Part shown: one piece after another, positions 34,620 through 43,847 of the stretch
Layout: the number at the start of each line of letters is the position of its first letter
Numbering within the stretch: position 1 is the first letter of the stretch
NCBI RefSeq assembly: GCF_001550065.1
Contig: NZ_LRUB01000011.1
Span: forward strand, 1 to 64,000
Source: Kordiimonas lipolytica
Lineage (GTDB): Bacteria; Pseudomonadota; Alphaproteobacteria; Sphingomonadales; Kordiimonadaceae
Reading direction: 5' to 3'
DNA length: 64,000 bases
Program-made: the position numbers and the translations under genes
The notes under the pieces: generated by a model
Databases searched by the model: none
What the model saw: the letters and a program-made list of their open reading frames with translations, nothing else
Told to the model about the DNA's origin: nothing

Positions 34620-36404
34620 ATGACTGACTATCGCGCGCCGCTTGAAGAAATACGCTTTGCTCTGGAAACCGCTGGTGGCTTGTCTGAATGGACATCCATC
34701 CCAGCATTTGAAGAGGCTGGGGAAGACCTTGTTTCTGCGATCCTTGAGGAAGCCGGAAAGCTTGCAGGCGAAGTGATCGCCCCAACCAATGTTGTAGGTG
34801 ATCAGGTCGGCGCAAAGCTGACAGATAAGGGTGTCGTCAGCCCGGATGCCTTCAAGCCGATGCATCAGGCCTATGTTGAAGGCGGGTGGTCGACGCTGTC
34901 TGCCAAGGAGGAACTGGGCGGGCAGGGGCTGCCAAGCACACTTTCCACGGCAGTGGATGAAATGGTGACCTCAGCCAACATGGCCTACAGCCTGCTGCCG
35001 ATGCTGACATCTGGCGCAATTGAAGCCATTGATGCCCATGGCACAGATGAGCAACGCCATATGTATCTGCCGAAGATGATCACTGGCGAGTGGTCGGGGG
35101 CCATGAACCTCACGGAACCTTCTGCGGGCTCTGATGTTGGTGCCCTGCGGGCAAAGGCTGAAAAGCAGGCCGACGGCACCTATCTGATTTCAGGCCAGAA
35201 GATTTTCATTACCTGGGGTGATCATGACCTTGCGGAAAATGTGATCCATCTGGTGCTGGCGCGCCTGCCGGATGCTCCAGCCGGAACAAAAGGCATCTCC
35301 ATGTTCCTGGTGCCGAAGGTGCATGTCAATGCAGACGGTAGCCTGGGCGAACAGAACGATGTCAAGTGCGTCAGCATCGAGCACAAACTCGGTATCCATG
35401 CCAGCCCAACCTGTGTGATGAGCTTCGGCGACAGTGGCAAATGCGTTGGCTATATCGTTGGCGAAGAGAACCGCGGCATGGCCAATATGTTCACCATGAT
35501 GAACCATGCCCGCATCAGCGTGGGCCTTGAAGGCGTGGCGATTGCCGAACGCGCCTACCAACATGCGGCATCATATGCGCTTGAGCGTGTGCAATCGGCA
35601 GCCATCGGCGCCAAAACGCGTGAAAGCGTGACCATCATCAACCATCCGGACGTGCGTCGGATGCTGTTGACCATGCGGGCCACGGCCGAAGCGGCCCGTG
35701 CGATCATTTACCGGAACGTCTGGGCACTTGATCGGGCGCATGCGCTGGATGACACGGAAGCCCGCGCTGCGGCGCAAGGGGAGGCAGACCTTCTGACGCC
35801 GATCTCCAAGGCCTATTCGACCGATATCGGTGTTGAGGCGGCTTCGCTGGGCATCCAGGTCTATGGCGGCATGGGCTTCGTTGAAGAAACCGGCGTAGCG
35901 CAATATTACCGCGATGCTCGCATCGCCCCGATTTACGAAGGCACGAACGGCATTCAGGCGCTTGACCTTGTTGGCCGCAAGCTGAATGCGGATGGTGGTG
36001 CGCACTGGCGTGCATTGATCGCAGAAATGCGCGGCTTTGCAGCGGGCGAGGGTGGTGATTATGCAGCAGACCTGACGCCTGCGGTTGACGCCCTTGACGA
36101 CGCCGCAAACACGCTGTTCGAAAACGGTTTCGAGCGTATTGTCGATACCGCCGCCGCCGCCACGCCGTACCTTCGGTTGTTTGGCACGGTGCTCGGTGCC
36201 TATATGCTCAGCCGTCAGGCCACAGAGGCAGAAAGGCGCCTGGCAGCAGGTGAGGGGAACCCAGCGTTCCTGAAGGCGAAGGTCTCGACAGCAGCCTTTT
36301 ACCGAGAACAAATCTTGCCTTCTGCCGTGGCGCTACTACCTTCAATCAAGGCAGGCGCGCGTCATATCACCGATTTGGCGGAAGATGACTTCCTGCGTCA
36401 CTAA
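34620..36404 (+). CDS. Acyl-CoA dehydrogenase
   Basis: This 594-residue FAD enzyme catalyses alpha,beta-dehydrogenation of an acyl-CoA. It has the FAD-binding LTEPSAGSDVGALRAKAE and W-containing ITWGDHD segments, and YGGMGFVEETGVAQYYRDARI followed by the catalytic-loop YEGTNGIQ with the base Glu. The long C-terminal extension is typical of the FadE-like group with a C-terminal DUF domain. It is 48 bases from the MBL gene and may be cotranscribed with it. Confidence 0.93.
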   Translation: MTDYRAPLEEIRFALETAGGLSEWTSIPAFEEAGEDLVSAILEEAGKLAGEVIAPTNVVGDQVGAKLTDKGVVSPDAFKPMHQAYVEGGWSTLSAKEELGGQGLPSTLSTAVDEMVTSANMAYSLLPMLTSGAIEAIDAHGTDEQRHMYLPKMITGEWSGAMNLTEPSAGSDVGALRAKAEKQADGTYLISGQKIFITWGDHDLAENVIHLVLARLPDAPAGTKGISMFLVPKVHVNADGSLGEQNDVKCVSIEHKLGIHASPTCVMSFGDSGKCVGYIVGEENRGMANMFTMMNHARISVGLEGVAIAERAYQHAASYALERVQSAAIGAKTRESVTIINHPDVRRMLLTMRATAEAARAIIYRNVWALDRAHALDDTEARAAAQGEADLLTPISKAYSTDIGVEAASLGIQVYGGMGFVEETGVAQYYRDARIAPIYEGTNGIQALDLVGRKLNADGGAHWRALIAEMRGFAAGEGGDYAADLTPAVDALDDAANTLFENGFERIVDTAAAATPYLRLFGTVLGAYMLSRQATEAERRLAAGEGNPAFLKAKVSTAAFYREQILPSAVALLPSIKAGARHITDLAEDDFLRH

Positions 36405-36452
36405 CCGGCCTTTGGCCGAATGTATTGAGTATCAAGGCGGGGCAAAGGACAC

Positions 36453-37649
36453 ATGAGCAAGACAAAAGCAGACGCAGGTAAAAGCGAGGCGAAGGCGCTG
36501 TCGCAAGCTTCGGTGGCAGATCATCGGGGCGGAGTTGTCGAGGACGACGGCCTGCTGTACCCCCATGCTGACCTGGTGCCTGAAGGCGGCAACGTGATTC
36601 CTGTGGCCGAAGGTATCTACTGGGCGCGTATGCCGCTTCCTTGGTCGCTGGATCATATCAACGTCTATCTGTTTGACGAAGGCGACAGTTGGTCTGTCGT
36701 CGACACGGGCTCTATGGGTAAGCGCGGCATCGCGGCCTGGGAGGCGCTTGAAGAGGATTTCCTTGGCGGCAAGCCTGTTGCGCGCGTGATCGGCACGCAT
36801 TTGCACCCGGACCATATCGGCCTGGCGGGCTGGCTCGCGGAACGGTATGGCGCCACGCTTACCATGACCGCCCTTGAATATATGACTGCCGCTCACCTCT
36901 GGATGGGCGGCACGAAGGAAGTGCCGGAACATGAAATAGAGTTCATGCTCAAATCCGGTGTGGACAAACAGTTTGAACCGATGATGCGGGGCGCGCGCTT
37001 TGATAACTACCGCAGGGGCGTGCACCAGTTGCCTTCCCAATTTGTCCGCATTGAGGACGGTAGTGAAATATTACTGGGTGGCAGGCGTTGGCGAGTGGTG
37101 ATCGGTCGCGGCCATTCGCCCGAGCATGCCTGTCTTTCCTGCCTTGACGAGCCGCTTTTCATCTCAGGCGATCAGGTGCTGCCCAACATCACCTCCAATG
37201 TGTCCGTTCATGCGCGTGAGCCGCATTCCAATCCGCTCGCGCACTGGATTGCTTCGCTTGAACGCATGAAGGAAATTCCGGGTGATCCCTTGGTGTTACC
37301 AAGTCACGGCCGTGTTTTCAAGGGGCTGGATACCCGCCTTTCGGCGCTGGTGAACAGCCATGTGAACAAGCTGAAATCCCTGCATGATTGGTGTAGTGAA
37401 GAGCGGACGCCAGTGGAGACCTTTCCCTCACTGTTCCGTCGGAAGCTTTCGGGCATGGATTTCTATATGGCGCTTGGGGAAGCGCTGGCCCATCTGCATT
37501 TGTTGGAGGCCATGTCGCTTGTAACCCGCTCCTTCGACGGTGATGTAAACCGCTTCATGGCCTGTGGGGCTTTCGATGCGGTTGAGGTCGTGGCGCAGAC
37601 AAAGACTTTGCCGGGTGTGGCGCTTAGGGATCTTGGCGACATCTACTGA
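36453..37649 (+). CDS. MBL-fold metallo-hydrolase
   Basis: The 398-residue protein has the metal-binding THLHPDHIGLAG (HxHxDH pattern) and later GRGHSPEHACLS and LPSHGRVFKG with further histidines. The N-terminal 25 residues are polar and not part of the fold. The family hydrolyses thioesters, lactones or phosphate esters; proximity to the acyl-CoA dehydrogenase suggests a thioester, as inference. AGGACAC precedes the start. Confidence 0.87.
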   Translation: MSKTKADAGKSEAKALSQASVADHRGGVVEDDGLLYPHADLVPEGGNVIPVAEGIYWARMPLPWSLDHINVYLFDEGDSWSVVDTGSMGKRGIAAWEALEEDFLGGKPVARVIGTHLHPDHIGLAGWLAERYGATLTMTALEYMTAAHLWMGGTKEVPEHEIEFMLKSGVDKQFEPMMRGARFDNYRRGVHQLPSQFVRIEDGSEILLGGRRWRVVIGRGHSPEHACLSCLDEPLFISGDQVLPNITSNVSVHAREPHSNPLAHWIASLERMKEIPGDPLVLPSHGRVFKGLDTRLSALVNSHVNKLKSLHDWCSEERTPVETFPSLFRRKLSGMDFYMALGEALAHLHLLEAMSLVTRSFDGDVNRFMACGAFDAVEVVAQTKTLPGVALRDLGDIY

Positions 37650-37702
37650 CAGAGTTCCGCCATTTCTGACCCAAAAATAAGAGTGGTTCGCATCAATAAC
37701 CT

Positions 37703-37731
37703 TTGCGTCTCCGGATACAGCATCCTATAAC
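37703..37731 (+). promoter_or_regulatory. Candidate sigma-70 promoter of the xseB operon
   Basis: TTGCGT (37703-37708) and TATAAC (37726-37731) are 17 bases apart, 53 bases before the xseB start. The predicted leader contains the first ACAGGCAAA site. Confidence 0.55.
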
Positions 37732-37750
37732 TGCCTCAGATTTCAGACAC

Positions 37751-37801
37751 ACAGGCAAACCTAAGGGCTGAAGGTTCCGTAAAATGAACGAAACAGGCAA
37801 A
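37751..37801 (+). promoter_or_regulatory. Two ACAGGCAAA sites bracketing the xseB start
   Basis: The 9-mer ACAGGCAAA occurs at 37751-37759 and 37793-37801, before and after the ATG at 37784. Eight bases, CAGGCAAA, are complementary to the repeated loop of the small RNA at 31324-31453. The second site could add one G-U pair. This is a candidate pairing region and nothing more without experiment. Confidence 0.35.
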
Positions 37802-38041
37802 GATACCAAAGATTTAAGCGCTCTCTCCTTCGAGGAGGCCATGGCGTCCCTGGAGCAGATTGTAGCCAAGCTTGAATCCGGAAACGCATCTCTCGAACAG
37901 TCCATCGACCTCTATACACGTGGGACGCAGCTGAAGGCGCACTGCGAGGCCAAGCTGAAAGATGCTCAGGCAAAGATCGAAAAGATCACGCTGGATGATA
38001 GCGGCGCTGCAGCCGGCACCCAGACTTTCGAAGTCGAATAG
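37784..38041 (+). CDS. xseB: Exodeoxyribonuclease VII small subunit
   Basis: XseB is the small subunit of ExoVII, which degrades single-stranded DNA in repair. The 85-residue helical protein has the family pattern LSFEEAMASLEQIVAKLESGNASLEQSIDLYTRGTQLKAHCEAKL. It starts the xseB-ispA-dxs-tlyA-rlmD run, an order common in alphaproteobacteria, 10 bases before ispA. Confidence 0.93.
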   Translation: MNETGKDTKDLSALSFEEAMASLEQIVAKLESGNASLEQSIDLYTRGTQLKAHCEAKLKDAQAKIEKITLDDSGAAAGTQTFEVE

Positions 38042-38051
38042 GCGAGCGCAC

Positions 38052-38948
38052 GTGGAAGATAACGGACCTCTTAATGAAGCGCTTGCCGCCACGTCCACGG
38101 CGATTGAGCGAGTTTTGGACCCTATCTTGGTCCTCAATGGCGGGCCTGAAGACCGGGTGGTGGAAGCCATGCGCTATTCCGTATTTTCAGGGGGTAAGCG
38201 ACTTCGGCCGTTTCTCGTTCTTGCAGGAGCAGAGCTTTTCGGTGTCGATAAGCCACAGGCGCTCCGGGTTGCTGCAGCCATTGAATGTGTGCACTGCTAT
38301 TCCCTGATTCATGACGATCTGCCTGCCATGGATGATGACGACCTGCGACGTGGCAAGCCAACGGTTCACAAGCAATTCGATGAAGCAACGGCCATTCTGG
38401 CGGGCGATGCCCTCATGAGTGTGGCGTTTGAGATTCTGTCGAGCGAAGAAACTCATTCGGATCCATATGTCAGGCTGGAGCTGGTCAAGCATCTGGCCCA
38501 TGCCTCGGGGCATCGCGGGATGGTTGGTGGCCAGATGATCGACCTGCAAGCACCGGACCTAGACCTTGATGAAATGGATGTTCAGCGTCTTCAGCAAATG
38601 AAAACCGGCGCTTTGATATGCTTTTCTGCGGAAGCTGGCGCCATCATGGGGCACGCAGGCAAGCAGGCCCGCGCCTCGCTGCATGGCTATGCCCGCGATC
38701 TGGGGCTGGCCTTCCAGATTGCTGATGATCTTCTCGATGTAGAAGGTACAGCTGAAGAGGTCGGAAAAGCCACAGGCAAGGATGAAGACGCAGGTAAAGC
38801 CACACTCGTTGGCCTGATGGGGGTTGACCGCGCCCGTAAGCAGGCCCAGATTTTGGCCGACCAGGCTATTGAACATTTGGCGCAATTCGACGATAAAGCA
38901 TCGCTTTTGCGCGCCGCCGCGCATTTTGTTATAAATCGCAACGTTTGA
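38052..38948 (+). CDS. ispA: Farnesyl diphosphate synthase
   Basis: The enzyme condenses IPP with DMAPP and GPP to make FPP. The 298-residue protein has the first Asp-rich motif DDLPAMDDDDLRRG and the second DDLLD, with GGKRLRP near the N-terminus. The start is GTG at 38052, with AGGCGAG upstream; the frame continues into xseB but that part is not IspA-like. It ends just before dxs, in the same operon. Confidence 0.95.
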   Translation: MEDNGPLNEALAATSTAIERVLDPILVLNGGPEDRVVEAMRYSVFSGGKRLRPFLVLAGAELFGVDKPQALRVAAAIECVHCYSLIHDDLPAMDDDDLRRGKPTVHKQFDEATAILAGDALMSVAFEILSSEETHSDPYVRLELVKHLAHASGHRGMVGGQMIDLQAPDLDLDEMDVQRLQQMKTGALICFSAEAGAIMGHAGKQARASLHGYARDLGLAFQIADDLLDVEGTAEEVGKATGKDEDAGKATLVGLMGVDRARKQAQILADQAIEHLAQFDDKASLLRAAAHFVINRNV

Positions 38949-39035
38949 GGCCTTTTGGCTGATGCGAACCAAGCCTGCGCAGACAGGCCTGTGCCACATG
39001 GGCATATTGCCCAGGAGGCTGAGAAGGATAAGAAG

Positions 39036-40982
39036 TTGAGCGTACGCCCTGACACGCCTTTGCTGGATCAAGTGCAGACCCCGGTGGATTTGCGCAAGCT
39101 GCCCAAAGACAAGCTGCAACAACTCGCAGACGAACTACGCGACGAGATGATCAGCGCAGTTTCGGTCACTGGTGGCCACTTCGGCGCGGGGCTCGGTGTT
39201 GTTGAGCTTACAGTGGCGCTACACTATGTGTTCAACACGCCTGACGACCGTCTGATCTGGGACGTTGGGCACCAGGCCTACCCGCATAAAATTCTGACCG
39301 GTCGGCGTGACCGTATCCGCACGATCCGCCAGGGCGGGGGGCTTTCGCCTTTCACAAAGCGTGGCGAAAGCGATTATGATCCGTTTGGCGCGGGGCACTC
39401 GTCCACCTCTATCAGTGCGGCGCTTGGCATGGCTGTCGCCAACAAGATGGCGGACAAGCCGGGCAAGGCTATTGCCGTTATCGGTGACGGCGCCATGAGC
39501 GCTGGCATGGCCTATGAAGCCATGAATAACGCCGAGCAAGCGGGCAACCGGTTGGTGGTGATCCTGAACGACAATGATATGTCGATCGCGCCTGCTGTGG
39601 GCGGCCTTTCCGCCTATCTCGCCAAAATCGTCAGCTCGCACACGTTCCTGAGCCTAAGGGGCTTTGGCAAGAAGATTATCGAGATGCTGCCAAAACCGCT
39701 CGCCGACAGGGCGCGTCAGGCGGAAGAATATGCGCGCGGCATGGCCGCGGGTGGTGGCACGCTGTTTGACGAGCTTGGCTTCTATTATGTTGGCCCGATC
39801 GACGGCCATAATATGGAACATTTGCTGCCGGTTCTTGAGAATGTGCGTGACGCGATCGACGGCCCGATCCTGGTGCATGTTGTGACCGAAAAAGGCCGTG
39901 GCCACCCATTCGAAGAGCCGAACCAGGAAAAATATCACGCGGTGCCACAGTTTGACGTGGTGACCGGCGAACGCATGAAGTCCACGTCCAAGGCACCGAC
40001 ATACACCAATGTTTTTGCCGATGCGCTGATCAAGGAATCTGAAAAAGACGACAAGATCTGCGCCATCACGGCGGCAATGCCTTCCGGCACCGGCCTGAAT
40101 AAATATGGTGACCGTTTCCCGGACCGCACGTTCGATGTGGGGATTGCCGAACAGCATGCTGTGACCTTCGCAGCAGGTCTTGCGACTGAGGGCTACAAGC
40201 CATTCGTGGCCATATATTCCACCTTCCTGCAGCGCGCCTATGACCAGATTGTTCATGACGTGGCGGTGCAAAAGCTGCCGGTTCGTTTCGCCATTGACCG
40301 GGCGGGCCTTGTGGGGGCTGACGGGCCGACCCACGCGGGCAGCTTTGATGTGACATACCTTGCCAGCCTGCCGAACATGGTGGTGATGGCCGCGGCCGAT
40401 GAGGCTGAACTGATGCATATGGTGGCGACAGCCGCCTCGATTGATGACCGGCCATCTGCCGTGCGCTATCCGCGCGGTGAAGGCCTGGGCGTTGAGCTGC
40501 CGAGCGAGGGCAAGGTGCTGGAGGTTGGCAAGGGCCGGATTGTGAAGAAGGGCAGCAAGGTTGCGATCCTGTCGCTGGGGGCCCGCCTTGGCGAAGCCCT
40601 GAAGGCAGCGGAGGACCTTGAAAGCCGTGGGCTTTCCACAACGGTGGCCGATGCCCGCTTTGCGAAGCCTGTGGATGATCATCTGATCCGTGATCTGGCG
40701 GCAACCCATGACGTGCTGATCACTTTGGAAGAAAACGCCATTGGCGGTTTTGGCGCCCATGTGATGGATTTTCTGGCGGAAGAGGGCATCCTTGACGGTG
40801 GGAACCTTAAAGTACGTGCGATGAAGCTGCCGGACACCTTCCAGGATCACGACAAGCCGGAAAAAATGTATGAGGACGCAGGCCTCAACGCGTCCGGTAT
40901 CGTGGCGACCATCCTGAAAGCACTGGGCCACAATGATTACGGCCAGGCCCTCGGGGACAGCGCAGTCGCGCAGAAGCCTTAG
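39036..40982 (+). CDS. dxs: 1-deoxy-D-xylulose-5-phosphate synthase
   Basis: Dxs makes DXP from pyruvate and glyceraldehyde phosphate, the first step of the MEP isoprenoid pathway. The 648-residue protein has the TPP motif [17 protein letters not shown], the GHS motif ([10 protein letters not shown]) and the C-terminal transketolase region with GAHVMDFL. I place the start at TTG 39036, preceded by AAGGA at ideal distance and followed by [17 protein letters not shown], which matches family N-termini; a TTG at 38955 would add 27 residues. It sits in the isoprenoid operon with ispA. Confidence 0.95.
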   Translation: MSVRPDTPLLDQVQTPVDLRKLPKDKLQQLADELRDEMISAVSVTGGHFGAGLGVVELTVALHYVFNTPDDRLIWDVGHQAYPHKILTGRRDRIRTIRQGGGLSPFTKRGESDYDPFGAGHSSTSISAALGMAVANKMADKPGKAIAVIGDGAMSAGMAYEAMNNAEQAGNRLVVILNDNDMSIAPAVGGLSAYLAKIVSSHTFLSLRGFGKKIIEMLPKPLADRARQAEEYARGMAAGGGTLFDELGFYYVGPIDGHNMEHLLPVLENVRDAIDGPILVHVVTEKGRGHPFEEPNQEKYHAVPQFDVVTGERMKSTSKAPTYTNVFADALIKESEKDDKICAITAAMPSGTGLNKYGDRFPDRTFDVGIAEQHAVTFAAGLATEGYKPFVAIYSTFLQRAYDQIVHDVAVQKLPVRFAIDRAGLVGADGPTHAGSFDVTYLASLPNMVVMAAADEAELMHMVATAASIDDRPSAVRYPRGEGLGVELPSEGKVLEVGKGRIVKKGSKVAILSLGARLGEALKAAEDLESRGLSTTVADARFAKPVDDHLIRDLAATHDVLITLEENAIGGFGAHVMDFLAEEGILDGGNLKVRAMKLPDTFQDHDKPEKMYEDAGLNASGIVATILKALGHNDYGQALGDSAVAQKP

Positions 40983-41000
40983 GGCTGGAGGAGGCTACCA

Positions 41001-41744
41001 GTGGCGGGAAAAATCAGGGCAGACGTGGCACTGGTGGACCGTGGTCTTGTGGAAAGCCGGGCCAAGGCCCAGGCGCTGATTATGGCGGGCGTCGTTTTCT
41101 CAGGTGAAACCAAGATCCTCAAAGCTGGCCAGCAGATCAAGGAAGATCAGCCTATTGAAGTGCGCGGCAAGGAACACGACTGGGTCAGCCGTGGCGGCCT
41201 GAAGCTTGAGAAGGGCCTCAAGGAGTTCAGCGTGAACCCGACAGGGATGATTGCCATTGATGTTGGCGCATCCACCGGTGGCTTCACCGATGTTTTGTTG
41301 CAGGGTGGCGCCAAAAAGGTTTACGCCGTTGATGTTGGCCATGGCCAACTTGCCTGGAAGCTCAGGAACGACGACAGGGTTGTGGTTATGGAAAAGACCA
41401 ATGCCCGTTATCTGGACAATGAGGCTATCCCCGATCCCATCGATATCGTGGTGTGCGACGCCAGCTTTATCTCGCTCAAGACCGTACTGCCGGCCGCCAT
41501 GGCGCTGGTGAAGCCCGGCGGACGGCTTATTGCGCTCATAAAGCCGCAGTTCGAAGTGGGGCGCGAGAATGTCGGCAAGGGCGGTGTGGTGCGCGATCCT
41601 GAGCTCCATAAGGCCGTATGCGAAGAAATGCGGGCGTGGCTGAATGACGATATGGACGGCTGGACAGCCTGTGGCCTGACGGAAAGCCCGATCAAAGGCC
41701 CCGAAGGCAATATTGAGTTCCTCCTGTATGGCGAGAAGGCCTGA
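41001..41744 (+). CDS. tlyA: TlyA-family rRNA 2'-O-methyltransferase
   Basis: The 247-residue protein has an N-terminal S4 RNA-binding domain (RADVALVDRGLVESRAKAQALIMAG) and an FtsJ-like methyltransferase with IDVGASTGGFTDVLLQGGA and the catalytic-lysine region. TlyA homologs methylate cytidines in 16S and 23S rRNA and were formerly called hemolysins. Start is GTG with GGAGGAGG. Its stop overlaps the rlmD start. Confidence 0.92.
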   Translation: MAGKIRADVALVDRGLVESRAKAQALIMAGVVFSGETKILKAGQQIKEDQPIEVRGKEHDWVSRGGLKLEKGLKEFSVNPTGMIAIDVGASTGGFTDVLLQGGAKKVYAVDVGHGQLAWKLRNDDRVVVMEKTNARYLDNEAIPDPIDIVVCDASFISLKTVLPAAMALVKPGGRLIALIKPQFEVGRENVGKGGVVRDPELHKAVCEEMRAWLNDDMDGWTACGLTESPIKGPEGNIEFLLYGEKA

Positions 41745-43015
41745 TGGCAAAAGCTGAAATGTTTGACGTAGAGATTACCGCGCTGGGTGCGCAAGGCGAC
41801 GGGGTAGGCGAGCGTGACGGCATGCCTGTGTTTGTGCCGGGCACGGTGCCGGGCGATGTGGCGCGGGTGGCGGCAAAGGACGTGCGCCGGAACGGCATCT
41901 ACGCTGACCTTGTCGAGATCACAAAAGAGAGTGCTGATCGCACAGCGCCCTTATGCCAGCATTTTGGCACCTGCGGGGGCTGCCAGCTGCAATTCCTGAA
42001 GCAGGATGCTTATGCCGCCTGGGTCAAGGACCGCACGGCAATGGCGCTGGCGCATCACGGTTTTGACGCAGGCCTTGTGAAAGACCCGATCATCACACCG
42101 GCTGAAAGCCGCCGCCGAGTGGCCCTGAAGGCGCTCAGGGTGGCGTCCGGCGTGGTGCTGGGCTTTAACGAACGCCAGAGCCACCAGATTGTGGACGTGA
42201 AGAAATGCCCCATCGCCAGGCCTGAGCTGACGCGTCTGTTTGGTCCGCTGCGAGACCTCCTTGTCTCAATTCTGCCGCAACGCATGGCAGCAACGGTGCA
42301 TATGACGGTCGCGGCCTCTGGCGTTGATATGCTTATCGATGCGGCAAAGCCCCTTGATCTGGCCGACCGTGAGGCCCTGGTCGATTTCGCCAACACCCAT
42401 GATATCGCCGCCGTTCACTGGCAGGACCAGGGCTTTCTGGACCCAGTTGCGATCCGCCGTGAAGCAGTGATGGACTTTGCGGGCGCGCGTGTGCCGCTGC
42501 CGCCGGCTGCCTTTATCCAGGCGTCGGACGAGGGCGAAGCTGCACTGGTGAAGGCTGTGGTAGATGCCTGTGCAGGCTATGGCCGGGTGGCGGACCTGTT
42601 CTCAGGCATCGGCACCTTCACCTTCCCTCTGGCGAAAGACCATCAGGTGCTGGCCGCCGAAGGCGCAAAGAACGCACTGGATGCCATGCAGGCAGCCGCC
42701 AACGTGGCGACCGGCTTCAAGCAGATTGTGGTCAAACACCGGGACCTGTTCAGAAGGCCGCTCTCAACCAAGGAACTTGAGATGTTTGAAGCGGTTGTTT
42801 TCGATCCACCGCGGGCAGGCGCCAAGGATCAGGTGGAACAATTGGCGCAGTCGGCTGTGTCGCGCATTGTGGCGGTGTCCTGCAACCCCAACACCTTTAG
42901 CCGCGATGCCCGTATGCTGGCCGATGGCGGCTATGAGCTCGAGAGCGTCCAGCCTGTGGACCAGTTCCTATGGTCACCCCATATGGAGCTTGTGGGCGTG
43001 TTCTCAAGAAAATAA
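41744..43015 (+). CDS. 23S rRNA (uracil-5-)-methyltransferase, RlmD/RumA-like
   Basis: The 423-residue enzyme has an N-terminal TRAM-like domain, four iron-sulfur Cys including CQHFGTCGGCQLQFL, the SAM-binding ADLFSGIGTFTF and the catalytic-Cys loop VSCNPNTFSRD. It methylates a uridine at C5, probably U1939 (RlmD) by comparison, though RlmCD-like specificity cannot be excluded. It overlaps tlyA by one base and ends the operon. Confidence 0.9.
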   Translation: MAKAEMFDVEITALGAQGDGVGERDGMPVFVPGTVPGDVARVAAKDVRRNGIYADLVEITKESADRTAPLCQHFGTCGGCQLQFLKQDAYAAWVKDRTAMALAHHGFDAGLVKDPIITPAESRRRVALKALRVASGVVLGFNERQSHQIVDVKKCPIARPELTRLFGPLRDLLVSILPQRMAATVHMTVAASGVDMLIDAAKPLDLADREALVDFANTHDIAAVHWQDQGFLDPVAIRREAVMDFAGARVPLPPAAFIQASDEGEAALVKAVVDACAGYGRVADLFSGIGTFTFPLAKDHQVLAAEGAKNALDAMQAAANVATGFKQIVVKHRDLFRRPLSTKELEMFEAVVFDPPRAGAKDQVEQLAQSAVSRIVAVSCNPNTFSRDARMLADGGYELESVQPVDQFLWSPHMELVGVFSRK

Positions 43016-43035
43016 TATAAAGTATTGTTTTATAT

Positions 43036-43632
43036 ATGAAAATAAAGTTTGAGCTTTTGATGTCCATCACAGCCATGATCACGGCTGTGGCGGCTGTTGT
43101 TGTGGCCATAGTGCAGACCCAGGTGATGCATGACGAAGCAATGATGGAGCGCGAGCACGCGCGCCTGTCGGTATTGCCCAGTGTGCTGGTTTACACCGGT
43201 AGTCATGTGGGTGACACGGAGGGCAGCTTCCGCATCGGGGCGGTGAACCAGGGGATTGGGCCAGCCTCCATCGAGGGGTTGACTGTGAAGGTGGATGGGA
43301 AGCCACAGTTGACCTGGGCGCAAGTCGTGGCGCTGGGCACAGACGATTTGGTACATATTGACGGTTCTGAGCGCAATGTGGACACGGTTTCGGTCACCAA
43401 CCTGGATCCTGGCGTCCTTATGCCTGCGGATGCAAGGGTGGAAGCGTTGAAGCTGGAGACCAAGCCGGACATCGCCACGCTTCTGAGGGATCAATTGACA
43501 TCGCGGGTTACCATCTCGCTTTGCTATTGCTCTCTGTACCGGGAGTGCTGGACCGTGGACAATATCAATACGCGCCCCGCGCCTGTGAATAGCTGTAAGG
43601 CCGAAGAAACTTTCTTCCGCAACGAAGGTTAG
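43036..43632 (+). CDS. Membrane-anchored hypothetical protein
   Basis: This 198-residue protein has one N-terminal membrane helix (about 9-27) and a beta-rich extracytoplasmic domain with NQGIGPASIEGLTVKVDGK. A short run CYCSLYRECW carries three cysteines near the C-terminus. I see no known domain. The upstream sequence is unusually A/T-rich for this genome and a ribosome site is not clear. It could be an envelope stress or cell-surface protein; no evidence decides. Confidence 0.6.
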   Translation: MKIKFELLMSITAMITAVAAVVVAIVQTQVMHDEAMMEREHARLSVLPSVLVYTGSHVGDTEGSFRIGAVNQGIGPASIEGLTVKVDGKPQLTWAQVVALGTDDLVHIDGSERNVDTVSVTNLDPGVLMPADARVEALKLETKPDIATLLRDQLTSRVTISLCYCSLYRECWTVDNINTRPAPVNSCKAEETFFRNEG

Positions 43633-43664
43633 CCAGAGAGCGAGTGGCCGCCTCTGGGCGTGGG

Positions 43665-43678
43665 TTGACCTCGGTCAA
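43665..43678. promoter_or_regulatory. TTGACC-TC-GGTCAA inverted repeat
   Basis: A perfect six-base inverted repeat with a two-base spacer, 53 bases before the small membrane-protein start. It also contains a TTGACC -35-like element, so it may be an operator over a promoter. The regulator is unknown. Confidence 0.35.
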
Positions 43679-43730
43679 TGTACGTCCGCAACGGAAACTG
43701 ATAGTATCTTCCTAACGAAAGGGGGATGCC

Positions 43731-43847
43731 ATGTTTGAAAAACCATCTCTGATACGCCGTGTTGCCATCGCCAAAACCGTTGGGTTTGTGTTCGGCCTTA
43801 TCGGCTTTTTCATCATTCCGATCATGAGCCCAAATGAGCCCAAATGA
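43731..43847 (+). pseudogene. N-terminal fragment of a membrane protein split by a 10-bp duplication
   Basis: This 38-codon frame starts at an ATG with a strong site (AAAGGGGGA) and encodes a basic start then a hydrophobic helix (VGFVFGLIGFFIIPIM). It stops at TGA 43845-43847. The sequence ATGAGCCCAA occurs twice in tandem just before (43824-43843). Removing one copy joins this frame to the one at 43834-44169, giving a single four-helix protein of about 145 residues. So the gene may be recently frameshifted, phase-variable, or mis-sequenced. Confidence 0.7.
43824..43843. repeat. Tandem 10-bp duplication ATGAGCCCAA
   Basis: Two exact copies of the 10-base unit lie in the reading frame of the small membrane-protein gene, followed by a third partial copy ATGAG. 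Ten is not a multiple of three, so gain or loss of a unit shifts the frame. Slipped-strand mispairing could toggle it. Confidence 0.9.

Noticed and set aside
39654..40931. 425-codon minus-strand frame over dxs
   Set aside because: Antisense to the strongly conserved transketolase region of Dxs; composition is His/Arg-rich and typical of a shadow frame.
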